Shown: positions 1 to 9,431 of the stretch, piece after piece
Numbering within the stretch: position 1 is the stretch's first letter
Layout of the letters: every line of letters begins with the position of its first letter
Origin: Chlorobium ferrooxidans DSM 13031
GTDB taxonomy: Bacteria; Bacteroidota; Chlorobiia; Chlorobiales; Chlorobiaceae
Length of the DNA stretch: 64,000 bases
Assembly (NCBI RefSeq): GCF_000168715.1
Contig: NZ_AASE01000002.1
Location: 177,424-241,423 of the forward strand
Reading direction: 5' to 3'
Program-made: the position numbers and the translations under genes
The notes under the pieces: generated by a model
The model's database searches: none
What the model was told of the DNA's origin: nothing
Seen by the model: only the letters and a program-made list of their open reading frames with translations

Positions 1-755
1 GATACACGCCAAAACTGCTGTACAAGAGAGGGATCAATCCGTTTGAAAAATGCTGACTGCTGCTTTTCTCCTACCTGAAATAAATGGGTCGGAGGATGAG
101 ATGCACTGAATCTGCTGTGTAACGCCCTTTTGATGATGCCGATGCTCTTGGCGACCAAGTAAACCGGGCTTGGATTTATTTCCAGCGGACCTTCGACATA
201 AAGCACCCCCCCATGCCTGAGATAACCCAATAACTCTCTGAGTGTGGCAGCCGGATCGGGCAGATGCTCAAGAACATCCCCCAGATGAAGAACATCAAAA
301 GCCGGTTTTTCTGCTAAGCGGTTGAAACTCTCGACCGATATCGCCTTAAACCCGGTGTGCCTGGCTGCTGTTTCAGCTGCATCCGCATCGAATTCCACAC
401 CGAAAGGCACAAAACCGGCACTGCCCAGTGCCTTCAGAAAGCCGCCCGTACCGCATCCGTAATCCAGAACCAGCGATCCCGGATTCACAAATTTCGCAAG
501 AAGATCCGCCGATTCTTTATAGGCGGAATTGGCTGCTTTTTCTTTTTTTTCGTAGTGAACATCATGATAATTGGCCTTTGCATACATAAGCGCAAAGGTA
601 CTTCCATCAGGAACAGGATCGACAAATATGCTCGAACACCTGCGGCACTCGCAGTAATGAAACGGAACTCCGTTGAAAACGGTGGAATAAGGAAATGAGA
701 GCTTTCTGGCGGAATCACCGCAAATCGGACAGTTTCTTGTATGAGCGTGAATCAA
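1..755 (-). CDS. Zn-finger SAM methyltransferase (partial, C-terminus off window)
   Basis: An open frame of about 251 codons runs off the left edge of the window, so the C-terminus is missing. The N-terminus carries a four-cysteine zinc-binding knuckle (C9, C12, C37, C40), followed by a class I SAM-binding motif LDYGCGTG around residues 97-104 and an acidic GDVLEHLPDP motif. This is the layout of the sugar or lipid methyltransferases found in O-antigen and capsule clusters. The substrate cannot be told. The only start I see is a TTG directly after an in-frame TGA, giving about 40 bp overlap with the preceding glycosyltransferase gene. It is the most distal visible gene of the glycan locus. 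Confidence 0.8.
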   Translation of the reverse strand, partial: MIHAHTRNCPICGDSARKLSFPYSTVFNGVPFHYCECRRCSSIFVDPVPDGSTFALMYAKANYHDVHYEKKEKAANSAYKESADLLAKFVNPGSLVLDYGCGTGGFLKALGSAGFVPFGVEFDADAAETAARHTGFKAISVESFNRLAEKPAFDVLHLGDVLEHLPDPAATLRELLGYLRHGGVLYVEGPLEINPSPVYLVAKSIGIIKRALHSRFSASHPPTHLFQVGEKQQSAFFKRIDPSLVQQFWRV

Positions 756-1899
756 TCAAACCTCCTTTATGGAAAAGATAAGCAAGATACTCGTCAGAAA
801 TTTTTTGAACCGAAAAGTCCTTTGCTCGATTCATGAGCAGCTCTCTGTCATGACTTGCGCTCAGGCTCAAAGCCATTGCGGATGCAAGAGCTGCGGCATC
901 ACCAACCGGAACAAGCCGTCCGTAGCGCCCATCTTCAAGAATCTCGGAGGGACCGCTCGGACAGTCGGTGCTGACCACCGGAAGAGCGCATTCAAGTGCC
1001 TCTACTATCACATTTCCAAAACCCTCCCACTCAGAGGAAAGTACAAACAGATCTGCACTCCGGAAGAACGGGTAGGGATCCACAACAAATCCCGGCAAAG
1101 CCACGCGCTCAGTCAACCCGAGCTGAGTAACCAGCTCTTCAAGCTCGTTTCTTGATGAGCCCTCCCCTAAAATAACAAGCTTTGCATTCAATGATTTCGG
1201 CAGCAGGGAAAATGCCTTGATCAGAGTCCTGAAATCTTTCTGGACAGAGAGCCTGCCGACAGCCAGGAGATGGAATGTAAATCCCTTTCCCCACAACCGG
1301 TCGGATGTATCGGATGATTCGCGAACCGGAGATATGCCGGTTGCTGCAGGATTGTAGATAACCTTGACCCTCTTTTCGGAAAGGTTGCCCAGGCGGCATA
1401 AATCATCCTTCACACCCTGTGACACTGTGATCACGCCGCTGGCAAGAGGATAGGTAAAACGGATGAGGTTTTTCAGATAGCCCGGACGAACACGGTTCTG
1501 ACCAAGATATGAATGGCTCAGATGCTCATGATCACTTAAAAAAAGAGAGCTCCTCCTTCCGGAAAGCAGCCATGAAACAACCACAGCCGATGTCAGGGGC
1601 CACATTGCGCAAAGAATAACATCCGGTCGTGTTTTGCCAAGGTAGCTGGCCAGTTTCGTTATTGCATCCCTGATACGCTCTGCAGCCAGATCGGTAACGG
1701 TTATTTCCGGCCTTAAGAGCTCGATGAGTTCACCGCTCCTGCTAAGCAGAATAAACTCCACGCAGTAACCCCGCTCAATCCAGTCATTGGCAAGATATAC
1801 ATGGAGACGTTCCGCACCTCCTCCCCCGAGATGGGGCAGGATGATCGAAATTGATCCTTTCGATTGAGCCGGAGTGCTGTCAGAAGGGTGTAACTGCAC
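715..1899 (-). CDS. Glycosyltransferase family 4 (GT-B fold)
   Basis: A 394-residue retaining GT4-type glycosyltransferase, probably cytoplasmic and acting on lipid-linked glycan. The N-terminal half has the glycine-rich acceptor-side motif HLGGGGAERL at residues 23-32. The C-terminal half has the nucleotide-sugar-binding motif EGFGNVIVEAL and a PSGPSEIL segment typical of this family. The start is a GTG just after a stop codon with no clear ribosome site, so the exact N-terminus is uncertain. The 3' end overlaps the next methyltransferase gene. Donor and acceptor are not predictable. Confidence 0.88.
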   Translation of the reverse strand: MQLHPSDSTPAQSKGSISIILPHLGGGGAERLHVYLANDWIERGYCVEFILLSRSGELIELLRPEITVTDLAAERIRDAITKLASYLGKTRPDVILCAMWPLTSAVVVSWLLSGRRSSLFLSDHEHLSHSYLGQNRVRPGYLKNLIRFTYPLASGVITVSQGVKDDLCRLGNLSEKRVKVIYNPAATGISPVRESSDTSDRLWGKGFTFHLLAVGRLSVQKDFRTLIKAFSLLPKSLNAKLVILGEGSSRNELEELVTQLGLTERVALPGFVVDPYPFFRSADLFVLSSEWEGFGNVIVEALECALPVVSTDCPSGPSEILEDGRYGRLVPVGDAAALASAMALSLSASHDRELLMNRAKDFSVQKISDEYLAYLFHKGGLIDSRSYKKLSDLR

Positions 1900-1976
1900 T
1901 TAGGGTAACTGTTGCAATCGAACGGTTTTTTTCGCAACTGTCGTGTCTGAACTCTCCTGCCTGTAGGTCACTGTTT

Positions 1977-3083
1977 CTATACTCTTTGTAAAATCGAACT
2001 GAGTTTTTCTGCAACCTCATCAGCATCTCCGGGGGAAAGTTCAGGATAGATTGGCAGACTCAATATTGCACCTGCAAAGTTTTCAGTTATCGGCAATCCG
2101 GCTGCGGGAAGGTGACAACAAACATCATAGCCGGCATGACTATGAGCCGGGACCGGATAATGAACTCCCGCTGCAATGCCCGCCTCAACGAGGCTTGCCA
2201 AAAGCAAATCACGCTGATTGACTTCAATGACATAGAGGTGGTAGACATGACTTGTCTCCGGCCTCACTTTCGGCAGCTTTACGTTTTGAGCGGAAAGTGC
2301 TTTGTCATATAATGCGGCCAGCTCCCGGCGCCGGCTGTTATCAGCATCAAGATATTTAAGCTTCACGTTAAGTATGGCCGCCTGCACTTCATCGAGCCTG
2401 GAATTGAGACCCGGCTCTTCGGTACGCCGCTTGTCATTCCAGCCGTACTGGCGCAGCTGACGCACTCTAAATGCAAGTGCAGCATTACCCGTTACCACCA
2501 TGCCTCCGTCTCCGATTGCTCCCAGATTTTTAGTCGGATAGAAGCTGAAACAGGCTGCATCTCCCATACTGCCAACCCGGTTGCCTTTATAGACCGCACC
2601 GGTTGCCTGGGCACAGTCTTCAATAACCGCCAGCCGATGCTCTTTGGCTATCTCCAGAATGGAACCCATGTCGGCACACTGCCCGTAGAGATGTACCGGG
2701 ATTACAACCTTTGTTCTCACAGTAACAGCCCGGCGCATGGATTCAGGATCCATGGTATAGTAGACAGGATCAATATCAACCAGTACCGGCGTGGCACCGG
2801 TGGCGATAATGGCGGCAACCGTCGCAAGTGCCGTATGCGATACCGTGATAACCTCATCACCCGGGCCCACATCCAGTGCCCGCAGTGCAAGTATCAGAGC
2901 ATCGGTGCCCGAATTCACGCCAACAGCATGCGAAACTCCGCAGTATGCAGCAAAATCACGCTCCAGTCTGTCAACTTCCGGACCAAGCACATAGTGACCG
3001 CCATCAAGAACCCGCGTTACCGCATCGACAATCTCATCGCGGCGAGACTGGAATTGAGCCAGGGGATTTGCGCAGGGAATCAT
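1977..3083 (-). CDS. DegT/DnrJ/EryC1 sugar aminotransferase
   Basis: A PLP-dependent aminotransferase of the DegT/DnrJ/EryC1/StrS family, 368 residues from the chosen start. Family members aminate keto-deoxy nucleotide sugars. The PLP lysine is in [15 protein letters not shown] (about K185), preceded by the cofactor-binding aspartate in [12 protein letters not shown] longer reading frame begins 36 bases upstream, but the ATG at 3083 forms a four-base ATGA overlap with the upstream methyltransferase stop, so I prefer it. With the FdtA-like cupin, RmlC and the C-methyltransferase it could make a branched amino-deoxysugar linked to dTDP. That pathway is an inference. Confidence 0.88.
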   Translation of the reverse strand: MIPCANPLAQFQSRRDEIVDAVTRVLDGGHYVLGPEVDRLERDFAAYCGVSHAVGVNSGTDALILALRALDVGPGDEVITVSHTALATVAAIIATGATPVLVDIDPVYYTMDPESMRRAVTVRTKVVIPVHLYGQCADMGSILEIAKEHRLAVIEDCAQATGAVYKGNRVGSMGDAACFSFYPTKNLGAIGDGGMVVTGNAALAFRVRQLRQYGWNDKRRTEEPGLNSRLDEVQAAILNVKLKYLDADNSRRRELAALYDKALSAQNVKLPKVRPETSHVYHLYVIEVNQRDLLLASLVEAGIAAGVHYPVPAHSHAGYDVCCHLPAAGLPITENFAGAILSLPIYPELSPGDADEVAEKLSSILQRV

Positions 3084-4303
3084 TCCAGAACCCTCACTTC
3101 GGGTACAAAGGTGATCCACTTGCCGCCATCAGCCGTGAACGCTCCCTCTTTCTCAAAAATCTCGACTGCGTGGTTCCATGCAAACAGCAGCGCATAGTCC
3201 GGCGGATTCTGTTTAAACTCCTCATAGGGTCTGACCGGGATGTGGACACCCGGTGAGTACTTGCCCTGTTTGATGGGGGTTGTATCCGAAATAAACTCGA
3301 TATGTTCGGGCCGGATTCCGCAGTAGTTCAGAACCGTTGTGCTTTTCGACGTTGCCCCGTAGCCCACAACCCGCTTTCCCTCCTGGTGGAGGCGTTCGAG
3401 AAGGCCGAAAAGTGCAGTACGTGAAGCCTCACAGTTCCTGCGGAACTGTTCGTAGGTCTCTGCCTTGTGCAGCCCCTGAGCGCGCTCCTTTTCAAGCAGT
3501 GCAGCAACATTCGGAGAGATTGCATGACTGCCTTTGGGCGCAAAAACATAACGCATTGAGCCGCCATGGGTTACCTGGGGCAGGACGTCAATCAGTTCCA
3601 GACCGTGCTGACCGAATGCCCAGGAGACAGAGGTTGCTGAAAAGATATAGACATGCTCGTCATAAATCTGGTCATAGGAGGTCTTGGCAATCATATCCCC
3701 CAGATAGGGATCCTCAAACATCAAGACGCCATCCGGCTTCAAAAGTTTTGCCATTCCTGCTGCGACGTTGTTGATATCAGGAATGTGACACATCACATTG
3801 GCGCAAATGACCGCATCTGCATGTCCATATTCAGCGACAAGACGCTCGGCCAATTCGAGATTAAAGAATTCCGATATGGTCTGAATGCCTTGTGCACGAG
3901 CTACATCGGCCACATTCTCAGAAGGTTCGACGCCTAAATGGCGATAACCGGCCTCCTTGAAATTGCGAAGCATAATGCCGTCATTGCTGCCAAGTTCAAC
4001 GACAAAAGGGTCCTTTCGACCGGCAAAAAAACGCTCCATCACAAAGTCAGCATAGGCTTTGAAATGGATCTGCATATGCTTTGAGAGACTGGAAAAAAAG
4101 GCATAGTTTTCATGGAACATGCGCTGGGCATCGGGCTGCTCGACCAGCTGAAAGGCACCGCAATGGTCACAGAATGCGACCTCCATCCTGAAAAAATACT
4201 CTTCGGCAAACTCTTCCTTCTTCAGAAAACCGTTGGCAATCGGCATGGGCCCGAAATCCATAAACGGCTCAATCTGATGATTACAAACACGACAATTAAA
4301 CAT
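3080..4303 (-). CDS. Zn-binding sugar C-methyltransferase (TylCIII/NovU type)
   Basis: A 407-residue three-part protein. An N-terminal zinc-binding domain (C4, C7 and a later CDHCG pair near residue 45) is followed by a SAM-binding core with the motif [13 protein letters not shown] near residue 100. A C-terminal domain contains [16 protein letters not shown], the hallmark of the Methyltransf_13/11/14 architecture. Proteins of this shape transfer methyl groups to ring carbons of dTDP-4-keto-deoxysugars. It is translationally coupled to the downstream aminotransferase through an ATGA overlap. A 118-bp gap separates it from the upstream epimerase gene. Confidence 0.88.
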   Translation of the reverse strand: MFNCRVCNHQIEPFMDFGPMPIANGFLKKEEFAEEYFFRMEVAFCDHCGAFQLVEQPDAQRMFHENYAFFSSLSKHMQIHFKAYADFVMERFFAGRKDPFVVELGSNDGIMLRNFKEAGYRHLGVEPSENVADVARAQGIQTISEFFNLELAERLVAEYGHADAVICANVMCHIPDINNVAAGMAKLLKPDGVLMFEDPYLGDMIAKTSYDQIYDEHVYIFSATSVSWAFGQHGLELIDVLPQVTHGGSMRYVFAPKGSHAISPNVAALLEKERAQGLHKAETYEQFRRNCEASRTALFGLLERLHQEGKRVVGYGATSKSTTVLNYCGIRPEHIEFISDTTPIKQGKYSPGVHIPVRPYEEFKQNPPDYALLFAWNHAVEIFEKEGAFTADGGKWITFVPEVRVLE

Positions 4304-4421
4304 AGGTGTTCAACTAATTGGTTGATAAAAAATGATACGAATGAGAGTGCTGCCCTTCAGACAAACCCGGATATATCAGAGAATTACCGTTTGTGCGTCA
4401 GGCCGGATTATGGTCATGCTT

Positions 4422-5357
4422 CTACTGATTAGCATTTCGCAGGAGTGAAATGGTCTCGCCTACACCCCGCCGCAAATCGCCGGCAAACACAAATCCCGTC
4501 GACAAAAACCGTTCACATGAAACTTCGTAGGAGAGCTGGTTCATAATCTGGTTGTCCACGAAGGAGACCTGCAAGTCCGGCACGAACTCACGAATCGTAT
4601 CGACAATCTGGCGAACGGTTGCGTTATGCGTCAAAATATTGTAGATGCGTCCGTCAAAAAGGTCATTCCTGATGATATATGCAAGTGCCCGGGACGCATC
4701 AAAGAGATCAAGGTATGGCCGCTTCTGATCATAGGCCGTACTCCAGACTGTAATCGGCATTCCCATGACCGCCTGCCAGCAGAACTTGTTGACCGCTGTA
4801 TGAAACCGCATGCCCGGCGATGCGCCGAAGATGGTGCCGAACCGGCAGGAGATTGATTTGAGACCTTTTCCGACGTGCAGATCTCTCACCATCTGCTCTT
4901 CTTTCAGTTTTGTCAGCGCATAGGGACTCTGTGGTTTCAGCTCCTCTTCAGAACAGTCCTCCGCAACCACCGCGTTCTGGGTACCATAAACGCTCGTTGA
5001 AGAGAGCGCTATCAAACGGGCACCGGTTTCCACACAGGCCGAGGCCACCTTGAGCGTTGCCTGATAGTTATTTGCCTCCAGCTGTGCAGCTTTGTCAAAA
5101 CTTCCCGCGGCATCAGTAATAGCGGCCAGATGAATAACTGCCTGAGCACCCTCCAGAACCGGTCTGAGGTCAAGAGAGGTGACATCACCCTCAATAAAAC
5201 GGTAAGTGCCTGTTGATGGAAGATTAAAAAGCGATGGAAAGCGCTGTGTCATCATATTGTCGATCATGACAATCTCGGCACCGGGAAATTGAAGAGCCAG
5301 ATCACGGACGACATAAGAACCGATATGACCGATAGCGCCAGTAACTACTAATTTCAT
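4422..5357 (-). CDS. NAD-dependent epimerase/dehydratase (extended SDR)
   Basis: A 311-residue extended short-chain dehydrogenase/reductase acting on a nucleotide sugar. The Rossmann motif at the N-terminus is TGAIGHIG, a slight variant of the usual TGGxGFIG. The catalytic Tyr-Lys pair sits in SPYALTKLKEEQ, and the serine/threonine is in ALSSTSVYG. It lies 14 bp downstream of the cupin gene in the dTDP-sugar tailoring block. It may be a 4-epimerase, dehydratase or 4-ketoreductase; sequence alone does not decide. Confidence 0.85.
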   Translation of the reverse strand: MKLVVTGAIGHIGSYVVRDLALQFPGAEIVMIDNMMTQRFPSLFNLPSTGTYRFIEGDVTSLDLRPVLEGAQAVIHLAAITDAAGSFDKAAQLEANNYQATLKVASACVETGARLIALSSTSVYGTQNAVVAEDCSEEELKPQSPYALTKLKEEQMVRDLHVGKGLKSISCRFGTIFGASPGMRFHTAVNKFCWQAVMGMPITVWSTAYDQKRPYLDLFDASRALAYIIRNDLFDGRIYNILTHNATVRQIVDTIREFVPDLQVSFVDNQIMNQLSYEVSCERFLSTGFVFAGDLRRGVGETISLLRNANQ

Positions 5358-5371
5358 GAGCTTGTAAACGT

Positions 5372-5803
5372 TTAGTTTTCTTTATTTTCAGGATGAGCCC
5401 GTCTGAAAGCCAGATAATCCGAGTAGTCACGAATATAGTCTTCGACTTCATATGGGCGATCACACAGCACGGTCAGAGCCGAACCCGGTGTAGTGTATGT
5501 CTGGGTTGACCAGATCCCTGGCGGAACCAGCAAACCGATATTGGGATGATCAAGGGTAAAGCCTGCCGTTTCAGTGCCGTCATCACACAACACATCAACT
5601 ACCCCCCGGGGGCAGGTTAAAAACTGGGCACATGCACGATGGGCATGCTGTCCGCGAATTGCGCCAACAGGGGCTCTGACCACAAAAACCCTGGCAATTG
5701 CAAACGGTACATTAATGAGACCTTCCATAACAACCAGATCACCATTATCTTCAAAATAGTGTGGAAGATTTATGATTTTTACTGCATCGAGGGAATAAAA
5801 CAT
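5372..5803 (-). CDS. FdtA/QdtA (WxcM-like) cupin, sugar 3,4-ketoisomerase family
   Basis: A small single-domain cupin of 143 residues. The central HxH pair in RGQHAHRACAQ (H53, H55), the downstream PPGIW segment and the C-terminal YDxEDYIRDYxxY-like region match the FdtA/QdtA/WxcM-like family. Characterised members isomerise dTDP-4-keto-6-deoxyglucose to the 3-keto form before a DegT-type aminotransferase acts. A suitable aminotransferase lies about 2.3 kb downstream in the same direction. Family is clear; the precise isomer produced is inferred. Confidence 0.85.
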   Translation of the reverse strand: MFYSLDAVKIINLPHYFEDNGDLVVMEGLINVPFAIARVFVVRAPVGAIRGQHAHRACAQFLTCPRGVVDVLCDDGTETAGFTLDHPNIGLLVPPGIWSTQTYTTPGSALTVLCDRPYEVEDYIRDYSDYLAFRRAHPENKEN

Positions 5804-5831
5804 CCTGTTACGTCTATTTTCTTGTTTGGTG

Positions 5832-6809
5832 TTATAACCTGTTTTTTTCTTGTTGACACCCTGATACCAGCATTTTTACACCATCTTCAATGCTCACAAG
5901 AGGCTCCCAGCCTGCAGCCTTGGAGAACTTCTCATTCTGTGCAATGAAATTCCTGAATTCAATCGGGTCGGTTCCTGAAGGCCACATAATACTCTCAAGA
6001 GCAACCCGTTTTCCGGTGACTTGTTCAGCCTGATCAACAACCAGTTCAAATGCTCTCCTCAACGTTGTACCGACTCCGCTGCCGATATTGAATACCTCTC
6101 CCTGAATGCCCGAAACAGCACCGGCAAGCAAAATAGCACGAACCACATCATCAAGAAAAACATAATCGCGAATATAATTTCCGTCTCCGTAAAGGGATAT
6201 GTTTTGACCCTGAAGCGCACGCAATGCAACCCTGTTCAAAATACCCCGGTCAGGTGATGAACTGACACTTGAACTCGGACCATAGACGTTTGCGAGTCTC
6301 AGGGATACCGAATCGAACAGACCAAGCCGTGTTGCCTGTGTTAATTGCTGCTCTGCAAACAGTTTGTGTATATCATATACGGTAACCGGATTCGGCGTCT
6401 GCGTTTCAGAAACAGGAAGACACGTCGTCAGACCATACAGCGTGACTGTAGAAGTAAAAATCACTCTTGGTTTGCGATCGAGTTCCCTTGCAGCTCTTAT
6501 GAGATGGTTTATCGGAAGAAGTGTGGAGTTCAGACTTTCAGACGGATCCTTTGTGGCGGCATAAATACTGGTGTTTCCGCCAAGGTGATAGATGATGTCA
6601 GAGTCAGAAACAATTTTATGCCAGGTATCATAGGTGCAGATATCTCCTGTCAGTTGCCGTACATATTTTTTTTGCGGCAGCTCTCTGCGGCTGACAGTGA
6701 AAATGTTGTCTGAATATTTCGATAATTCTTCAACAAGGAGTGAACCTATATAGCCGCCGGCACCTGTAACAGCTATTTTTTTATTCCTTAACAGCTCTAG
6801 GACTTGCAT
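5832..6809 (-). CDS. NAD-dependent epimerase/dehydratase (extended SDR)
   Basis: A 325-residue extended SDR. It has the canonical Rossmann motif VTGAGGYIGSLL, a YDIHKLFAEQ active-site Tyr-Lys pair, and a IFTSTVTLYG serine/threonine segment. Its 5' end overlaps the 3' end of the upstream methyltransferase gene by 13 bp, so the two are probably co-translated. It differs clearly from the second SDR encoded about 500 bp downstream. Role is likely epimerisation, dehydration or ketoreduction of a nucleotide sugar. Confidence 0.85.
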   Translation of the reverse strand: MQVLELLRNKKIAVTGAGGYIGSLLVEELSKYSDNIFTVSRRELPQKKYVRQLTGDICTYDTWHKIVSDSDIIYHLGGNTSIYAATKDPSESLNSTLLPINHLIRAARELDRKPRVIFTSTVTLYGLTTCLPVSETQTPNPVTVYDIHKLFAEQQLTQATRLGLFDSVSLRLANVYGPSSSVSSSPDRGILNRVALRALQGQNISLYGDGNYIRDYVFLDDVVRAILLAGAVSGIQGEVFNIGSGVGTTLRRAFELVVDQAEQVTGKRVALESIMWPSGTDPIEFRNFIAQNEKFSKAAGWEPLVSIEDGVKMLVSGCQQEKNRL

Positions 6810-7591
6810 ACACTTTTTTTCTGTAACAGCAAATGTAAGGTTTGTTTGACTCTGTATTGCTCAGGGAAATTATCCATTGGCAGTGTATCATCGAAATGCA
6901 GCCTGCGGGAACCTGCATAACTTTTCATTTTCAACTTATAGCCAATTGAGTCCAATACTTCAATCAGCTCATCAAAATTGATAAACCAGTGAGGAATTTT
7001 ACTGTCATAATAATTTTGCAGTGAAACAAAAGCAGGGTTGGAACCGGCAAATACATCAGATAACAAAATATATTCCGAATTATAAGCAGCTAAATCAGTC
7101 AACAAATTTGCCCAGTGCTCAATGTATTGCAATGAAGATGCCACATAGACAAGATTATACTGTTCTGATTGAGGCAGTGCGGACAGATACTTGACCTTTC
7201 CGGCATGCAATGCACTTGCAGACTCAATTATTTCAGGGACTTCCACAATTGTATAGTCTATTGAGTCCATATCATTTTCAACACTTTCCAGTAGTGTCAT
7301 ATATCCTATACCAAACCCGCCGCCAAAATCAAGAATTTTGATATTTTCATAATTGCTCAGCATCATTGCCACTGTAATAGGCAACAGGGTACTTCTTTGT
7401 TTATGAAACTGTGGAATCGGGATCCCCTCGCAAAGCGAATGACAGCATTCTTTTGCCGCAGTCAATGATCGCTGATGATAGACATCACCACCAAAACCGG
7501 ACCCACATGCATTCTTTTCTGCATCCTGCCATGAATCATATATCCCTTCCCAAATATTAAACAGCTTTCGCTTATTTTCTGTCAAGGTCAT
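6797..7591 (-). CDS. Putative methyltransferase (TIGR04325-like)
   Basis: A class I SAM-dependent methyltransferase-like protein. The SAM motif is ILDFGGGFGIGY, with an acidic IVEVPEI strand after it and a YVASSLQYIEHW motif further on. The N-terminal segment LFNIWEGIYDSWQDA resembles the TIGR04325 group of putative methyltransferases from polysaccharide clusters. The reading frame is open to 7696, but that would overlap rfbC by 73 bp. The ATG at 7591 leaves a 32-bp gap after rfbC and gives 264 residues. Codon usage is noticeably AT-richer than in neighbouring genes, which suggests separate acquisition. Confidence 0.75.
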   Translation of the reverse strand: MTLTENKRKLFNIWEGIYDSWQDAEKNACGSGFGGDVYHQRSLTAAKECCHSLCEGIPIPQFHKQRSTLLPITVAMMLSNYENIKILDFGGGFGIGYMTLLESVENDMDSIDYTIVEVPEIIESASALHAGKVKYLSALPQSEQYNLVYVASSLQYIEHWANLLTDLAAYNSEYILLSDVFAGSNPAFVSLQNYYDSKIPHWFINFDELIEVLDSIGYKLKMKSYAGSRRLHFDDTLPMDNFPEQYRVKQTLHLLLQKKSVCKS

Positions 7592-7623
7592 ATTTTCGCT
7601 CTTTATTGTTACCTCTGTATTTA

Positions 7624-8157
7624 TTATAAAAACAAATCTTTCAGGCGCGGATAGGAAGCATCTCTCGGAGTGATTATTGGAGAGTTCATCGGCCATTTAA
7701 TTCCAACATCGGGATCATTCCAGAACAAACCGCCTTCATCGCCTGCATCGTATTCACAAGTAACCTTGTAATGGAGATCCGCCCAGTCACTGAAAACATA
7801 AAAGCCATGGGCAAAACCGGGTGACATGTAAATCTGTCTTGGCCCGATGTCAGAAAGCTCTGCTCCGAACCACTGCCCGAATGTTGAAGATGCCGGCCGT
7901 ATATCAACGCACACATCATAAATATGACCACGTAAAACCGTCAACAACTGTGCTTGCGGCCTTTTCACCTGAAAGTGCATGCCCCTGAGAACACCTTTGA
8001 CTGATCGCGATTGATTGTCCTGCAGAAATTTATCCGCAATACCCGCCTTGCGATATCTTGTTTCCTGATAGGTTTCAAGAAAGAATCCACGGTCGTCAGT
8101 ATAACATCGGGGCTCTATCACATACAATCCATCAAGAGGTGTTGTGGTTATCTTCAT
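7624..8157 (-). CDS. rfbC: dTDP-4-dehydrorhamnose 3,5-epimerase (RmlC)
   Basis: A 177-residue RmlC-type cupin, the usual family length. It shows the signature VLRGMHFQ with the catalytic histidine, a conserved DNQSRS segment, and SPGFAHGFYV. The enzyme epimerises C3 and C5 of dTDP-4-keto-6-deoxyglucose. The partner genes rmlA, rmlB and rmlD are not in this window, so dTDP-glucose activation and dehydration must be encoded elsewhere. A branch to a rarer deoxysugar is possible, given the C-methyltransferase, cupin and aminotransferase downstream. Confidence 0.93.
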   Translation of the reverse strand: MKITTTPLDGLYVIEPRCYTDDRGFFLETYQETRYRKAGIADKFLQDNQSRSVKGVLRGMHFQVKRPQAQLLTVLRGHIYDVCVDIRPASSTFGQWFGAELSDIGPRQIYMSPGFAHGFYVFSDWADLHYKVTCEYDAGDEGGLFWNDPDVGIKWPMNSPIITPRDASYPRLKDLFL

Positions 8158-8193
8158 ATGTTCAGCAAATCAGATTTTTCTTTAAATAAATCC

Positions 8194-9351
8194 TCAAACA
8201 ACATTATCCCGCAATTTGGTTTTCTGCTTTTCATCAATATCCACAATTTCTCCGCAACTGGCACTGATCTCATTTATATACTTGAATAGATCCCTGTATT
8301 CACCATTCTGCAGAGAGGTAAAATCAGTCCTGTACTTATCAGCATTGCGGCTATTATAAGATCCGAAAACCAATTTAATAATGTTTCCTATCAGATCAGA
8401 CTTATAAATATGCTTAAATATTTTCGAGGTTACAGTATACCCTTCGAAAGAGAGCGATTCTATATCTCTTTTAACAACAGAATCAGTATAATCTGTTCTG
8501 TCACAGGAATTTTTTATAATAGCTTTAAGTAATCTGACCACTTCGGAGCGATAGTAATCAGTTGCCATTATTTTTTTCATATAAAAGAGCGCCCGCTTTT
8601 TTATATATACATCAACTTTGTCATCATTGATTATCTCAACATATCTTGACATCATCACAACAACATGTGCATAATCAAGATTCTTTCGCGCTGCACTAAT
8701 TGACTTTTTATGCGCAGTAAAAAAAGCACCGGGTATGGATAAATATGCAAAATGGTATCGAGCCATAGCCCGCAGTATATACCGCATATCATAAGCTATA
8801 TCATATCTGTCGTCCATATCCAGATAAACATTTGCAACCTCTTTCCGGAATACCATTGCAGTCCAGTCATAAGGAATTTCACCTGCATGGAATGCATCAA
8901 ATCTCATATTGTCGCGAAATAGTTTAAGACTATTATCGGATTTAGTATGATTAGCCAATTCCCTGTTCTCATCTATATATATCGTATTTGTAACGACAAA
9001 CATAATATCAGGATTTTCATCAAGAACCTGTATTGCCTTTTCATAGAAATTCTCGGAAAGGAAATCGTCGTCGCTTAAAACAGAAAAATATGGGGTATTT
9101 ATTGACTGGAAAGCATACCTGTAGTTAGCTATAAGTCCTAAATTTTTACTGTGGCAATGATATTTGATTCTCAGATCATTCTGTTGCAATTCAGAAACAA
9201 CATTTTCTGTATGATCACCCGATGCATCATCAAAAACACAAATCTGCAAGTCACGGTATGTCTGACGCAGCACACTTGTTATGGCTCTCCGTAAATATTC
9301 CGGACGTTTATAGGTTGGAAGTAATGCCGTAATCTGAGGATTGACAGTCAT
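8194..9351 (-). CDS. Glycosyltransferase family 2 (GT-A fold)
   Basis: A 385-residue inverting-type glycosyltransferase. The N-terminal 200 residues form a GT2 domain with LLPTYKRPEYLRRAI at the start, CVFDDASGDHT for the first aspartate motif and the metal-binding SVLSDDDF. The C-terminal 180 residues are lysine- and tyrosine-rich and I do not recognise them. The gene is clearly more AT-rich than its neighbours, a common sign of recently exchanged glycosyltransferase genes. Donor and acceptor are unknown. Confidence 0.88.
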   Translation of the reverse strand: MTVNPQITALLPTYKRPEYLRRAITSVLRQTYRDLQICVFDDASGDHTENVVSELQQNDLRIKYHCHSKNLGLIANYRYAFQSINTPYFSVLSDDDFLSENFYEKAIQVLDENPDIMFVVTNTIYIDENRELANHTKSDNSLKLFRDNMRFDAFHAGEIPYDWTAMVFRKEVANVYLDMDDRYDIAYDMRYILRAMARYHFAYLSIPGAFFTAHKKSISAARKNLDYAHVVVMMSRYVEIINDDKVDVYIKKRALFYMKKIMATDYYRSEVVRLLKAIIKNSCDRTDYTDSVVKRDIESLSFEGYTVTSKIFKHIYKSDLIGNIIKLVFGSYNSRNADKYRTDFTSLQNGEYRDLFKYINEISASCGEIVDIDEKQKTKLRDNVV

Positions 9352-9431
9352 ATCACATTTATAGTTATCACTTTTCTAAAAAAGAGCTGAATCACATACC
9401 TCAAGTTGCATCCTGACCTCTCGGGCTTTGG

